From: Actinomycetes bacterium
Lineage (GTDB): Bacteria; Actinomycetota; Thermoleophilia; RBG-16-64-13
Assembly: GCA_024637035.1 (NCBI GenBank)
Contig: JAGXFW010000020.1
Span: forward strand, 1-64,000
Direction of reading: 5' to 3'
DNA: 64,000 bases
The translations under genes and the position numbers were made by a program. The notes under the pieces were generated by a model. That model worked only from the letters and a program-made list of their open reading frames with translations, searched no databases and had not been told where the DNA came from. This document shows, piece after piece, positions 32,704 to 40,920 of this stretch (the first letter of the stretch is position 1; every line of letters begins with the position of its first letter).

Positions 32704-34696
32704 CGAGCCTCGCCTGCCTCTCGTACCGAGCGGCCAGCCGAAGAGCGTCTCGTCGGTCCGGCAAGATGGCCACGATGCCGCCGATCACCATCACGATGCC
32801 GCCGATCCACAGCCAGCTCACGAGTGGATTGATGTTGACTTCCATGTTCACTTGGCCCGTCTCGGGCGAGTAGTCCAAGAGCATCAGGTACACGTCTCTG
32901 CCAAGCGTGGATTGCCGATCGATACGGGTCCACGGCTGGTCCTTCTTGAAGTAGTACTCACGCACGGGGTACGCGAAGCCGAGGTCGCGACCCTCCTCCT
33001 TCACACCGAAGGTGGCGCGGCCGACCCGCTTCTCACTGGTTTCGTAGGTCTCCATCGACACGTAGGTGATCTCATACGAGCCCACCGTCATCGATTGCCC
33101 TTCCGTGAGAGTCTGCGTCTCCTCCTGCTTGAAACCGTAGGAACCGGTCACACCGATGAGCAGCAATACCACTCCCACGTGGACGATGTAGCCGCCGTAG
33201 CGGCGCTTGTTCCTCCAGGTGAGGGAGCCTGCTGCCCTCATGATGTTCTCGCCGGCCATGTCTCTCCGTACCAGGGCGCCGCGGCCGAATTCCACGGTCA
33301 CCGAGGCTATGACGAAGGCGGCGAGGCTGAAGCTGATGACCGCGTAGACGTGATCCCCGATCCCGAACGCGACGAGCGCGATCGCGGTGACCACTCCCAC
33401 CGCCGCCGGGTACATGAAGTTCTTGCGCAGATTCGCGAACGTGGCCCGCCGCCAGGCGATGAGGGGGCACACCCCGGTGACGAACATGAGCACCAGACCG
33501 ATGGGCGCCATAACCTGGTCGAAGAACGGTGGGCCGACGGTCACCTTGTTGCCCGTGACCGCTTCGCTGATGATAGGGAACAGCACGCCCCAGAGTATGG
33601 TGAACGCCATGCCCACGAGAATCAGGTTGTTCAGCAGGAAGCTCGATTCTCGAGAGACGAAGCTGTCGAGCTCGTTTCGAGACTTGAGGAGCTCAAGTCT
33701 GCTGAAGAGCAAGTTGAACGAGAGGATCAGGATCAGGCCGAGGAATCCTACGAAGAAGGGGCCCAGGCTACTCTGTCCGAAGCTGTGGACGGAGCTGATG
33801 ATCCCGGAGCGCGTCAAGAACGTGCCGAAGATGGTCAACGCGAAGGTGAAGATGATCAGGACGATGTTCCACACCTTGAGCATGTCCTTCTTCTCTTGGA
33901 TCATGACGGAATGCAGGAACGCCGTGCCTGTCAACCACGGCAGGAATGAGGCGTTCTCCACCGGATCCCACGCCCAATAGCCGCCCCATCCCAGTGTCAC
34001 GTATGCCCACCACGCCCCCACGATGTTCCCTATGGTGAGGAAGATCCAGGCGACGATGGTCCAACGCCTCGTGGACCGGATCCATTGGTCGCCTAGTCGT
34101 TTCGTGATAAGGGCCCCCATGGCGAACGCGAAGGGTATGGTGAAACCCACGTAGCCGAGGTAGGTCGTGACGGGATGAAAGACCATCCCCGGGTTCTCGA
34201 GCATGGGATTCAACCCCGCGCCGTTGGCAGGTGCCGCGCCGGGGATCACAGCGAACGGGTTGGACCCGTGCGAGATCGTGAGGATCAAGGAGAAGAAGAG
34301 ACCAACGGTCATCAGTATGGAGATGACATAGGGGAGGATCTCACGGTTCTTGCGCCGGTTCTGGTACACCACGACCGCCGCGTAGATCCCGAGGAGAGCC
34401 ACCCACAAAAGCATCGAGCCCGCGTTGCCGGCCCAGAAGGCGGAAACGGTGTAGAACCACGAGAGTTCCAGAGACGTGTAGCTGGCGACGTACTCGTTCC
34501 CGAAGTCACGGGTCAACAGTGCGTAGAGGAGCGCCACACTCGCTATGACCGTCGCCGCGGCGAACGCGTAGCACGCGTTCTCCGCGCTCCTCGCCCACTC
34601 CTTCCGTCCTGTCCTGGCGGCTACGACGGGAGCCACCACCCCGTAGGCGGAGATCAGGACCGCGAGCAGGAGAGCAGTGTAGCCGACTTGATTCAT
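32693..34696 (-). CDS. ccmF: CcmF heme lyase subunit (System I cytochrome c maturation)
   Basis: 667 residues, about 15 TM helices. The tryptophan-rich WWD-like heme-handling motif WGGYWAWDPVENASFLPW is present near residue 240, followed by FLHSVM, and a large extracytoplasmic C-terminal domain with a last TM. Joins heme to CxxCH apocytochromes. CcmA, B, C and E are not in the window. It serves the cytochromes at 27601 and elsewhere, and lies in the same operon as ccmH. Confidence 0.94.
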   Translation of the reverse strand: MNQVGYTALLLAVLISAYGVVAPVVAARTGRKEWARSAENACYAFAAATVIASVALLYALLTRDFGNEYVASYTSLELSWFYTVSAFWAGNAGSMLLWVALLGIYAAVVVYQNRRKNREILPYVISILMTVGLFFSLILTISHGSNPFAVIPGAAPANGAGLNPMLENPGMVFHPVTTYLGYVGFTIPFAFAMGALITKRLGDQWIRSTRRWTIVAWIFLTIGNIVGAWWAYVTLGWGGYWAWDPVENASFLPWLTGTAFLHSVMIQEKKDMLKVWNIVLIIFTFALTIFGTFLTRSGIISSVHSFGQSSLGPFFVGFLGLILILSFNLLFSRLELLKSRNELDSFVSRESSFLLNNLILVGMAFTILWGVLFPIISEAVTGNKVTVGPPFFDQVMAPIGLVLMFVTGVCPLIAWRRATFANLRKNFMYPAAVGVVTAIALVAFGIGDHVYAVISFSLAAFVIASVTVEFGRGALVRRDMAGENIMRAAGSLTWRNKRRYGGYIVHVGVVLLLIGVTGSYGFKQEETQTLTEGQSMTVGSYEITYVSMETYETSEKRVGRATFGVKEEGRDLGFAYPVREYYFKKDQPWTRIDRQSTLGRDVYLMLLDYSPETGQVNMEVNINPLVSWLWIGGIVMVIGGIVAILPDRRDALRLAARYERQARLDEI

Positions 34697-34775
34697 CTGT
34701 ATCCATCCTCCGTACTTGTCTTCGGACGTATTCGTTGCCGGGGGGGAGAGCGACGCTTTGTGACGGCCCGCTCTC

Positions 34776-35441
34776 TCAGCCTGCAGTCGCCGCCGAGCGG
34801 GCGTTCACGAGCAGTTCCGCAACGACTGCCTCGGCAACCGCTGGATCGACCGCGATCCAGTACAGGTCGCTGCCGACGAGGAAGTAGTAGTGTTTCTGTC
34901 CCATTCCGTCGAGCGCATACCCTTCCACGTCGTCCCAGCCCATCGGGCGTAGGCCCTCGAACGGTGAGTTGCCCTCAGAGATCCGATCGGTCATCCGCTC
35001 GAACAGGGTACGGGCGTCTTCCGCGCGGGCTGCGCGACTGATCCAGAGAGTCGCGTCGGCCATGCCGGCCCCACTCACCGAACCGTATGTGGCCATCCAC
35101 GCGGCCTCGAGGCCGGCACCGAGGCTCTTGCCGTGCAGCTGTTCCACCTGAGCTCGGGCCTCGTCCCCCGTTGCCAGGTCTGCGAGGGGCAGGCCGCCCA
35201 GGGTGGGCGGCACCATCTCATCGTTCGAAATAGTCCTCGCGGAAGCTCCGCCCGCGGCACCCGCAGCGGCGGTGGAGCCCAGGCCCCCGGAGGACGCGCC
35301 CGGCGCGTTCTCCGACATGGCCATGCCTTCCATGGGGACACCATCCGCGTGCGGATTCAGCACATTCCCGTAGAAGGACCACGCTCCCGCGAGGATCAGC
35401 ACGAGCGCGAACATCCCGCTCATGACATGCCGAGGCCTCAC
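34776..35441 (-). CDS. Membrane-anchored extracytoplasmic protein, unknown
   Basis: About 221 residues. One TM helix near the start (MFALVLILAGAWSFYGN), then a Met/Gly/Ala-rich segment (MEGMAMSENAPG), then a folded domain with ATLWISRAARAEDARTLF and KHYYFLVGSDLYWIAVDP. GTG 35441 is a best guess because the open frame runs back into the preceding gene; ATG 35423 is possible. Lies between a zinc-ribbon protein gene and ccmF, so it probably takes part in cytochrome or metal handling. Confidence 0.65.
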   Translation of the reverse strand: MRPRHVMSGMFALVLILAGAWSFYGNVLNPHADGVPMEGMAMSENAPGASSGGLGSTAAAGAAGGASARTISNDEMVPPTLGGLPLADLATGDEARAQVEQLHGKSLGAGLEAAWMATYGSVSGAGMADATLWISRAARAEDARTLFERMTDRISEGNSPFEGLRPMGWDDVEGYALDGMGQKHYYFLVGSDLYWIAVDPAVAEAVVAELLVNARSAATAG

Positions 35442-35469
35442 GACCACATCCCGGTCCGCAACGTCATGC

Positions 35470-36528
35470 TCAGCCTTGGTCCTCTCCGCACTCAGGGCAG
35501 AAGCTGTCGGCACGGCGGATTCCCGTGCCACACGAGGTGCAGAATTTCGTATCAGAGACGTTTCCGCCGGAGCTCTTGCCGGGTTTGCCGCCGCCGCGCG
35601 CCCGTTCGGGCCCCGGGGCCGCCGCCCTGGTGGGTTTCGGTCGGGCACTCTGGGGGCGAGCCGAGCTTCTGGCGGCACCGCCACGCCGACCGGAGGAGGC
35701 CGGAGCGGGCCGCATCACCTTGTAGCCACCGATCACCAGCGTGCCGAAGGCAAGCGTGGCCAGCACCGCGAACAGCGCGGTGTTATTGCTGCCGGCGCCG
35801 GCCGCCGCTGGGCTGCCGGACGGCGCTGCACCATCGTCCTTGGGTTTGACGGACGGGTTGGCGTCGGGCTTCGAATACGAGACCTTCACCGAGAGAGGTT
35901 CGTCCATGGGGAGATCCGCGTAATCCTGCAAGTGATAGGAAAGCCCTTCGGAATCCTTGCTAGTTTTAGGGAGAGGCGGGTCGACTGTGAAGCCGGACGA
36001 GCGCAGGGGCTCCTGCACTTCGATCGTCGTGTTGGCTACGGAAAAACCCGGGCGATACTGGAAGTCGAACGCGCGCTCAGGCGTGCCTGCCGGGAAAGCG
36101 TCGTAGTAGTACTCGAGGAAGATCGTCTTCTGAGCCTCGACCTCGTAGGTCAGAGCCTGGTAGTCGCCCATGTCGACCAGTTGGTATGGCTTGCACGAGT
36201 GGCCGCCGCCGGAGTCGACTTCGCACGCCATGCCGATCTCGGCGCCTTTGGGTACGTTGAAGGTCACGTCCGCAGGTAGTTGCACGTTCGGGTCGAGCTC
36301 GGCTTGGTTGATGACGAGCACTCGGGGGTCGTCGTATTCGGGCCACACCGAGACCTTCATCTGCGTCGCTGAGAGCTCGGCGGCCCAGGCTTGGGTGGTG
36401 AAGGTTGTCAGCATCAGCATCGAGGCCGCGAGAGCCGCGATGCCATAGAGGAGCAGTCGTGTAAGATCCGGGCCGACCTCCGCCACGGCCGCCCCCCGGT
36501 GACGATTTCTCAGTACTTGCGTGTGCAT
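35470..36528 (-). CDS. Extracytoplasmic protein with TM helix and C-terminal zinc ribbon
   Basis: 352 residues: signal segment (LLLYGIAALAASMLML...AWA), a beta-rich extracytoplasmic domain of about 190 residues, one TM helix (about 253-270), then an Arg/Ala/Pro-rich cytoplasmic tail ending in the zinc ribbon CTSCGTGIRRADSFCPECG. First gene of the 36528-30942 operon, with the TACTAC palindrome and TTAC box about 140-200 bases upstream. A possible sensor or scaffold; no family name recalled. Confidence 0.8.
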   Translation of the reverse strand: MHTQVLRNRHRGAAVAEVGPDLTRLLLYGIAALAASMLMLTTFTTQAWAAELSATQMKVSVWPEYDDPRVLVINQAELDPNVQLPADVTFNVPKGAEIGMACEVDSGGGHSCKPYQLVDMGDYQALTYEVEAQKTIFLEYYYDAFPAGTPERAFDFQYRPGFSVANTTIEVQEPLRSSGFTVDPPLPKTSKDSEGLSYHLQDYADLPMDEPLSVKVSYSKPDANPSVKPKDDGAAPSGSPAAAGAGSNNTALFAVLATLAFGTLVIGGYKVMRPAPASSGRRGGAARSSARPQSARPKPTRAAAPGPERARGGGKPGKSSGGNVSDTKFCTSCGTGIRRADSFCPECGEDQG

Positions 36529-36668
36529 GCAACTCCCCTTCTGGTATGGGAACTCGGCACCCGGCCCGCAGGGTCTACGCGTACAGACAAGACCGCCTCG
36601 ACGCCTCGTACCGGCGCCACGGACGCCGCGACCTCGCTTGTGAAGATCCGGGCATGACTTGATGTGAA

Positions 36669-36689
36669 CCTACTACTCCGTGTAGTAGG
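36669..36689. promoter_or_regulatory. CCTACTAC-N5-GTAGTAGG palindrome
   Basis: Perfect 8-bp arms around TCCGT in the divergent region between the ccm-type operon and the polyferredoxin gene. The core TACTAC-nnCGT-GTAGTA recurs at 39096. Somewhat like BlaI/CopY-family operators. Confidence 0.65.
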
Positions 36690-36710
36690 ACGCAACGCAT
36701 AGCGCTGCTC

Positions 36711-36727
36711 TTTACGTTTTCTTTACA
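36711..36727 (+). promoter_or_regulatory. TTTAC direct-repeat box (11-bp period)
   Basis: TTTACGTTTTCTTTACA, nearly the same as the 12181 box. TTAC half-sites at 36712 and 36723. The 36529-36886 gap holds this box and the palindrome and no gene that I can see. Confidence 0.6.
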
Positions 36728-36886
36728 CCCGACGGCGGTCGGGCGCCATCGGGGCAGGCATGATGGTGAATCAAGCGGCGGTCTGGGTGAGTGGGACCGC
36801 GAGGAAGGTCGTGCTCGACGCAGGCTGACCGCGTTCTCGTGGAGCCAGGGAGTAGACGTGACGTTCCTAGACCCGGTTAGGGCGAC

Positions 36887-38983
36887 ATGACAGACGGCGG
36901 GTTCCTTCGGCTTCGCCGGTTCATCATCTATGCCCTCGTCGCCGTCGTAGCGCTCGTTCTTCACGGACCGGGTGTCCAGTCGGCCGCTGCCGGAGACGAA
37001 GGCGTCTCGTCGTCCGGGAACGTCACCGTCCTGCCTCGACTCCCTCTTGAACAGGAAGAGATCGGGCTTGTCGTGGATGGCATCGCCTACCCAGTCGTGG
37101 CGATCCAGGGCCACCTCGAGTTCACCCGCCGGCAGGCGCTGGCCGCCGGGGAAGCGAGGCGTTTCTACGAGTGGGGTGAGATCGTCCATCTGTACGACAC
37201 GGCGGTCGAGCGGATCCTGGCCGCGCGGGCGGCTTGGGATGCAGGATTCCGGGTGACCCCCCAGGATCGTGTTGATTTCAACGCCCACACGGTTGATAGC
37301 GCCCCGGGATACCTCAAGGAACTCTACGGCGGATCGCGACCTGTCTTCGAGTGGGACGCCGATCTCCAGATCCTCATGAAGAAGTGGATGGCATTCGTCA
37401 CGCACGGGGAACGGGATGTGGGTTGGACTCGGGCCGGCGACCTGATGAACGCCGACCGCGCGGAGTTCGAAGCGTGGGACACGTGGTATCTGCCGGTGCG
37501 CCGGAATGCTGTTCTGGTCACCTACCCCGAGCGCCTCGAGCGAGCGGGGGAGGCTGCACCTCGCTTCGGTGTGATCCTCATGGTGTTCGCCGGCGTTGCC
37601 ACACTGGGGTTGTGGCTGCGCTCCCTCTCGCGTGGTTCCGGCGGGGGTGATCTGCTCGTGCGCTGGCCCTGGATCGACGGCTTTGTCCGGCGGCGCATCT
37701 ACCCTGAAGGCGTCCAGGCCGGTGTGTTGGCCGTCTTCCTTCTGATGATGGGGGCGCTCGCGCTCGGACCGCCGGTGTCACATAGGAACCTCGGCTCGGT
37801 GTACCTCTGGATCCTGTGGTGGCCCCTCGTGCCCTTCTTGCTCTTCTTCAGCGCCCGTTCGTGGTGTGCCGTGTGCCCGATCGCGACTCTCGGCGACCTC
37901 GTGCAGCGGATACCGGGCTTCGGGAAGAGCCGGACGCCCCGCTGGCTGGCGGTCGGCGGCATTTGGGCGATCGAAGGCACGTTCTTGGCCGTCACTTGGT
38001 TCGATCGTTCGGTCGGCCTGGTGGATTCGGTGCGCGTCACGTTCACGGCTCTGCTCATCTTGACCGGGGTCGCGCTGACCGTATCCGCGGTGTATCGCCG
38101 CCGCACGTTCTGTCGTCACCTGTGCTTCTTCGGGGCTCTGGCGGGCAACTACAGCATGGCTTCGGTGGTGGAACTCCGTCCCGATGGTCCGACCTGCAGA
38201 GGGTGCGCGCGCGAGGCCTGCCTCCGAACGGAAGCCGCGTCGCTACCGGATGCCTGTCCCATGCTGGAACGTCCTCGGGCACTCGCCGAGAACAGAGAGT
38301 GCAACCTCTGTCTCAAGTGTCTGCGCACATGCGAGCGCCGCTCGCTTGCGCTTCGGGTGCGTCATCCATTGCGAGAATTGGCCGCAGTTCGGAAGCCCAA
38401 GATGGCGGTGGCCGGACTCGCGGCGGTATTGGTGGGGGTCGTGGCCGTGCAGAATCTCGGCATGCTGGAGGTGTCCGGCGCTCTCGAGAGCTGGATAGGT
38501 GATGCCACCGGCCTCGGCCGGCAGGCCCAGACCTCGGTGATATACCTGACGGCCATCCTACTTCCGCTCGCGCTGCTCCTGCTTGCCGCGCGGGGCGACA
38601 TGACGCGGGCGGCCTTGTTCGGGTACGCGCTCATCCCGCTTGATCTCGGGGCGCACGCCGCACACAACCTCCTCCACATGCTCGGTGAGGGAAGATCGGT
38701 GTGGTGGGTGACGGCACGCCTTCTCGGGCTGATCTCCCCCTTGGACATCCCCGGAGGACACCCGGGTGGAAGCATGGGGGCGGCTTTGCTCGACGCTCCG
38801 ACGATCAAGGTTCTGCAGGTATCTCTGTTGCTGCTCGCCGCCTGGGGAAGCTTCTCCGTGGCGCGGCGCATGCGGCCAAGGCTCGGCGATCTCGCTTCGG
38901 CGCTTCCGCTCTACGGTCTATTGCTGGTGCTCCTCGGGTTGAATCTCTGGCTGTTCTCCGTGCCTATGGCCTTGCGGCACTAG
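36887..38983 (+). CDS. NosR/NapH-like membrane polyferredoxin
   Basis: 698 residues: signal/TM segment, a 200-residue extracytoplasmic domain, then several TM helices with cytoplasmic Cys motifs SWCAVCPIATLGDL and TFCRHLCFFGALAG, followed by two CxxC-type Fe-S clusters (CRGCAREACLRTE... and CNLCLKCLRTCERRS), and about six more TM helices. This matches NapH/NosR/CcoG-type proteins that carry electrons across the membrane to periplasmic enzymes or to copper/iron handling proteins. No nosZ is present, so the acceptor is unknown. Flanked on both sides by the same TACTAC palindrome. Confidence 0.85.
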   Translation: MTDGGFLRLRRFIIYALVAVVALVLHGPGVQSAAAGDEGVSSSGNVTVLPRLPLEQEEIGLVVDGIAYPVVAIQGHLEFTRRQALAAGEARRFYEWGEIVHLYDTAVERILAARAAWDAGFRVTPQDRVDFNAHTVDSAPGYLKELYGGSRPVFEWDADLQILMKKWMAFVTHGERDVGWTRAGDLMNADRAEFEAWDTWYLPVRRNAVLVTYPERLERAGEAAPRFGVILMVFAGVATLGLWLRSLSRGSGGGDLLVRWPWIDGFVRRRIYPEGVQAGVLAVFLLMMGALALGPPVSHRNLGSVYLWILWWPLVPFLLFFSARSWCAVCPIATLGDLVQRIPGFGKSRTPRWLAVGGIWAIEGTFLAVTWFDRSVGLVDSVRVTFTALLILTGVALTVSAVYRRRTFCRHLCFFGALAGNYSMASVVELRPDGPTCRGCAREACLRTEAASLPDACPMLERPRALAENRECNLCLKCLRTCERRSLALRVRHPLRELAAVRKPKMAVAGLAAVLVGVVAVQNLGMLEVSGALESWIGDATGLGRQAQTSVIYLTAILLPLALLLLAARGDMTRAALFGYALIPLDLGAHAAHNLLHMLGEGRSVWWVTARLLGLISPLDIPGGHPGGSMGAALLDAPTIKVLQVSLLLLAAWGSFSVARRMRPRLGDLASALPLYGLLLVLLGLNLWLFSVPMALRH

Positions 38984-39055
38984 CCGCGACATCGTCGTGC
39001 GCCTCCCGGGTTCATATACCCGCGAGGAAGCGAACCGCGGTCGGCCTGCACCAGC

Positions 39056-39071
39056 GTCAAGCCTCTGTAAA
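39056..39071 (-). promoter_or_regulatory. TTTAC-N6-TTGAC box
   Basis: On the minus strand TTTACAGAGGCTTGAC, the same half-sites and 11-bp period as at 9834. 25 bases before the second TACTAC palindrome. Confidence 0.4.
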
Positions 39072-39095
39072 GACGCCGCTTGTCCTATTCCGCAG

Positions 39096-39112
39096 TACTA
39101 CGGCGTGTAGTA
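39096..39112. promoter_or_regulatory. TACTAC-N5-GTAGTA palindrome
   Basis: TACTACGGCGTGTAGTA, second copy of the palindrome at 36669, 59 bases before the YHS/TRASH gene. The 38984-39170 gap holds this site and the TTTAC box only. Confidence 0.65.
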
Positions 39113-39170
39113 GGGTGGGTTCTTACGAGTGTGGCGCTTGATCTTGGAGGACCGTTCCTAAGGAGATGGC

Positions 39171-39710
39171 ATGCGGAGAGAAGACAGCAACATCAGATGC
39201 TTGGACCGTAAGTCGCCCAGCTCGAACTGTGAGAGCTACTTCAGACAGCTCGTCGTGGTTGCCACGCACGGAGACGACTACGCACGCAGGCTCTTCGTCC
39301 GGACGAACAGCCAGGTGCTCGGCGGATACGCGGGATACCTGATCCACCTGTCTGCGGAACACCTCCGGGTCGCTTTCTTGGACGCGTTGACCGCTCAGCA
39401 GGGCTCGTGGCCCGACACACTGATGGGCTTCCGCCTTGCCGTTCCCGTGCGTCTGCCGTATCGACGTTCCGATGCCTGGGCCTTCTGGGAAGGGCTCGCT
39501 GACTATCGGCCCACAGGTCTCGCAGTAGACCCGGTGTGCGGCACGTTCGTCGATCCGGCCACCGCTCCGTACTTGCTGCGGGACGGCACCCGAACAGTGT
39601 ATTTCTGCTGTCCTCGTTGCTCGGCGCGCTACGTACCAGCCGACCCGGATGCCACCGAGGTTCGCAGACTCCAGTTCAAACAGAGCACGGAGTTGCCGAC
39701 GGGTGCGTGA
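39171..39710 (+). CDS. Protein with C-terminal YHS/TRASH-like metal-binding domain
   Basis: 179 residues. The N-terminal 115 residues are an unrecognised globular domain; the C-terminal part holds a YHS/TRASH motif, VDPVCGTFVDPATAP then VYFCCPRCSARY, similar to the 49-residue YHS protein at 14564. AAGGAG precedes ATG 39171. Shares the upstream palindrome with the polyferredoxin gene, so it probably belongs to the same metal-responsive regulon. Confidence 0.75.
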   Translation: MRREDSNIRCLDRKSPSSNCESYFRQLVVVATHGDDYARRLFVRTNSQVLGGYAGYLIHLSAEHLRVAFLDALTAQQGSWPDTLMGFRLAVPVRLPYRRSDAWAFWEGLADYRPTGLAVDPVCGTFVDPATAPYLLRDGTRTVYFCCPRCSARYVPADPDATEVRRLQFKQSTELPTGA

Positions 39711-39819
39711 AGTCTTCAGGTTCCGTTAGCCACACGTCGCGACAGTCGCGCTCAGCGGCCTCCGCCCTGCTCTCCGCGGGATATCATGGGTCCGCGAACC
39801 GCGGAGAGGGGTGGTGGTG

Positions 39820-40320
39820 ATGGAGCGGAAGGTGAGCGCCGCGCAAAACGTGAGCCGCATGTGCCTGGTGTGCGGGGTGGAGAACCCGTCGGGGTTGGGG
39901 GCGCGGTTCTTCGAACTCGAGGGCGGGGAACTCGCCGGTGTCTTCCGGCCTCGGTTGGAGCACCAAGGCTACCCCGGACGACTCCATGGCGGCATCGCCT
40001 CGACCATCCTCGACGAGACCATCGGTCGGGCCATCAATATCGTCGAACCCGGCACCTGGGGAGTCACAGTGGAACTCACCGTGCGCTACCGGGCCCCGGT
40101 GCCGCTCGACTCTGAGGTGAGGGCGGTGGGCCGCATCACCGAGGGCTCACGGAAGTTGTTCCGAGGGACCGGCGAGATCGTGCTCGACGACGGCACTGTG
40201 GCGGTGGAAGCGTCGGGACGCTACCTCAAGATGCCCATCGAGCGCATCGCCGGGGACGATTTCGACGGCTCGCAGTGGCTCGAAGACACGCGGCCCCTGC
40301 CCGACGTGCTCGACGTCTGA
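39820..40320 (+). CDS. PaaI/hotdog-fold thioesterase family protein
   Basis: 166 residues. An N-terminal CLVCGVENPSGLGARF segment precedes a hotdog domain with GRLHGGIASTILDETIGRAI, the catalytic-helix signature, and the following strands (ELTVRYRAPVPL). Hydrolyses acyl-CoA thioesters; substrate unknown. ATG 39820 with GAGGGGTGG upstream is chosen. Confidence 0.88.
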   Translation: MERKVSAAQNVSRMCLVCGVENPSGLGARFFELEGGELAGVFRPRLEHQGYPGRLHGGIASTILDETIGRAINIVEPGTWGVTVELTVRYRAPVPLDSEVRAVGRITEGSRKLFRGTGEIVLDDGTVAVEASGRYLKMPIERIAGDDFDGSQWLEDTRPLPDVLDV

Positions 40321-40389
40321 CCCTCGGGCAGGGCGGCGCCCCGTTCAGCGGAAGGCCGGGGTGCGTGGACATCCATTGCTTGAGGAGGT

Positions 40390-40854
40390 CTAGCCCAGCG
40401 AGTCGATGAGCGCCAGCATCTCGCTTGTGGGCGGGATGTCGGTCATATCGTGCCCGTAGTGCACGAAGCGCACCACCCCGGTCTTGTCCACCAGCACCTG
40501 GGCCGGCATGCGGCCGAACCTGAACAGCTTCACCTTCTGTCCGTAGAGCTTGAGTACCGTGTGCTCGGGGTCAGGCAGGCCGACGAACGGAAGGTCGTTC
40601 TTGGTGAAGTAGTCGGCGAAGGCATTCGGGCTCTCGGGCCCTACGACCACCACCTCGGTGTCACGGCTCACGAACTCAGCGAAGTCCTGGCGCAACTGCG
40701 CCATGTGCGCGCGGCAGTACGGTCAGACGAAACCCCGGTTGAACACGAGCAGGATGTGTCGTTTCCCGGCGAAGTGCGAGAGGGAGACCGGGACGCCCTT
40801 GTAGTCGGGGAGTGTGAAGTCCGGCGCGGGGGTGCTCAGTTCGACTTTCGGCAT
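40390..40854 (-). CDS. Selenocysteine-containing peroxiredoxin (AhpC/TSA-like, U-P-Y-C), UGA recoded
   Basis: 154 residues read from ATG 40854 through an in-frame TGA at 40725-40723. Before it lie MPKVELSTPAPDFTLPDY and LLVFNRGFV; after it come PYCRAHMAQLRQDF and the rest of a thioredoxin-fold peroxiredoxin. The TGA is at the peroxidatic Cys of the usual GFxCPYC motif, giving U44-P-Y-C47. A hairpin 20 bases after the TGA could be the SECIS. GAGGAG precedes the ATG. Ordinary gene calling would start at ATG 40704 and lose the active site. Probably reduces peroxides with a thiol partner in the cytoplasm. Confidence 0.87.
40689..40702 (-). promoter_or_regulatory. Putative bacterial SECIS hairpin
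   Basis: GGCGC-AGTT-GCGCC on the minus strand: five-bp stem with a loop containing G-U, starting 20 bases and looping 25 bases after the UGA. This lies in the range used by bacterial SECIS elements for SelB binding. Not verified by folding. Confidence 0.55.
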
Positions 40855-40920
40855 TCGGGCTCCTCGTTCGGTATTCGGGCTGCTCGTTCGGTTGTTGGGC
40901 TCCTCGCTCGGTTGTTGGGT
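40853..40920. repeat. 20-bp tandem repeat, 3.4 copies, over the selenoprotein start
   Basis: Units at 40853, 40873 and 40893 (ATTCGGGCTCCTCGTTCGGT and close variants) plus eight bases of a fourth. On the minus strand each unit carries a GAGGAG/GAGCAG ribosome-binding-like core, and the ATG of the selenoprotein lies in the last unit. Confidence 0.85.

Noticed and set aside
32561-33949. 462-residue plus-strand frame opposite ccmF
   Set aside because: Shadow of ccmF, with high His/Asp/Glu content and no recognisable domain.
40390-40704. 104-residue peroxiredoxin starting at ATG 40704
   Set aside because: This start lies after the active site; the true frame begins at 40854 and passes a UGA (see the selenoprotein).
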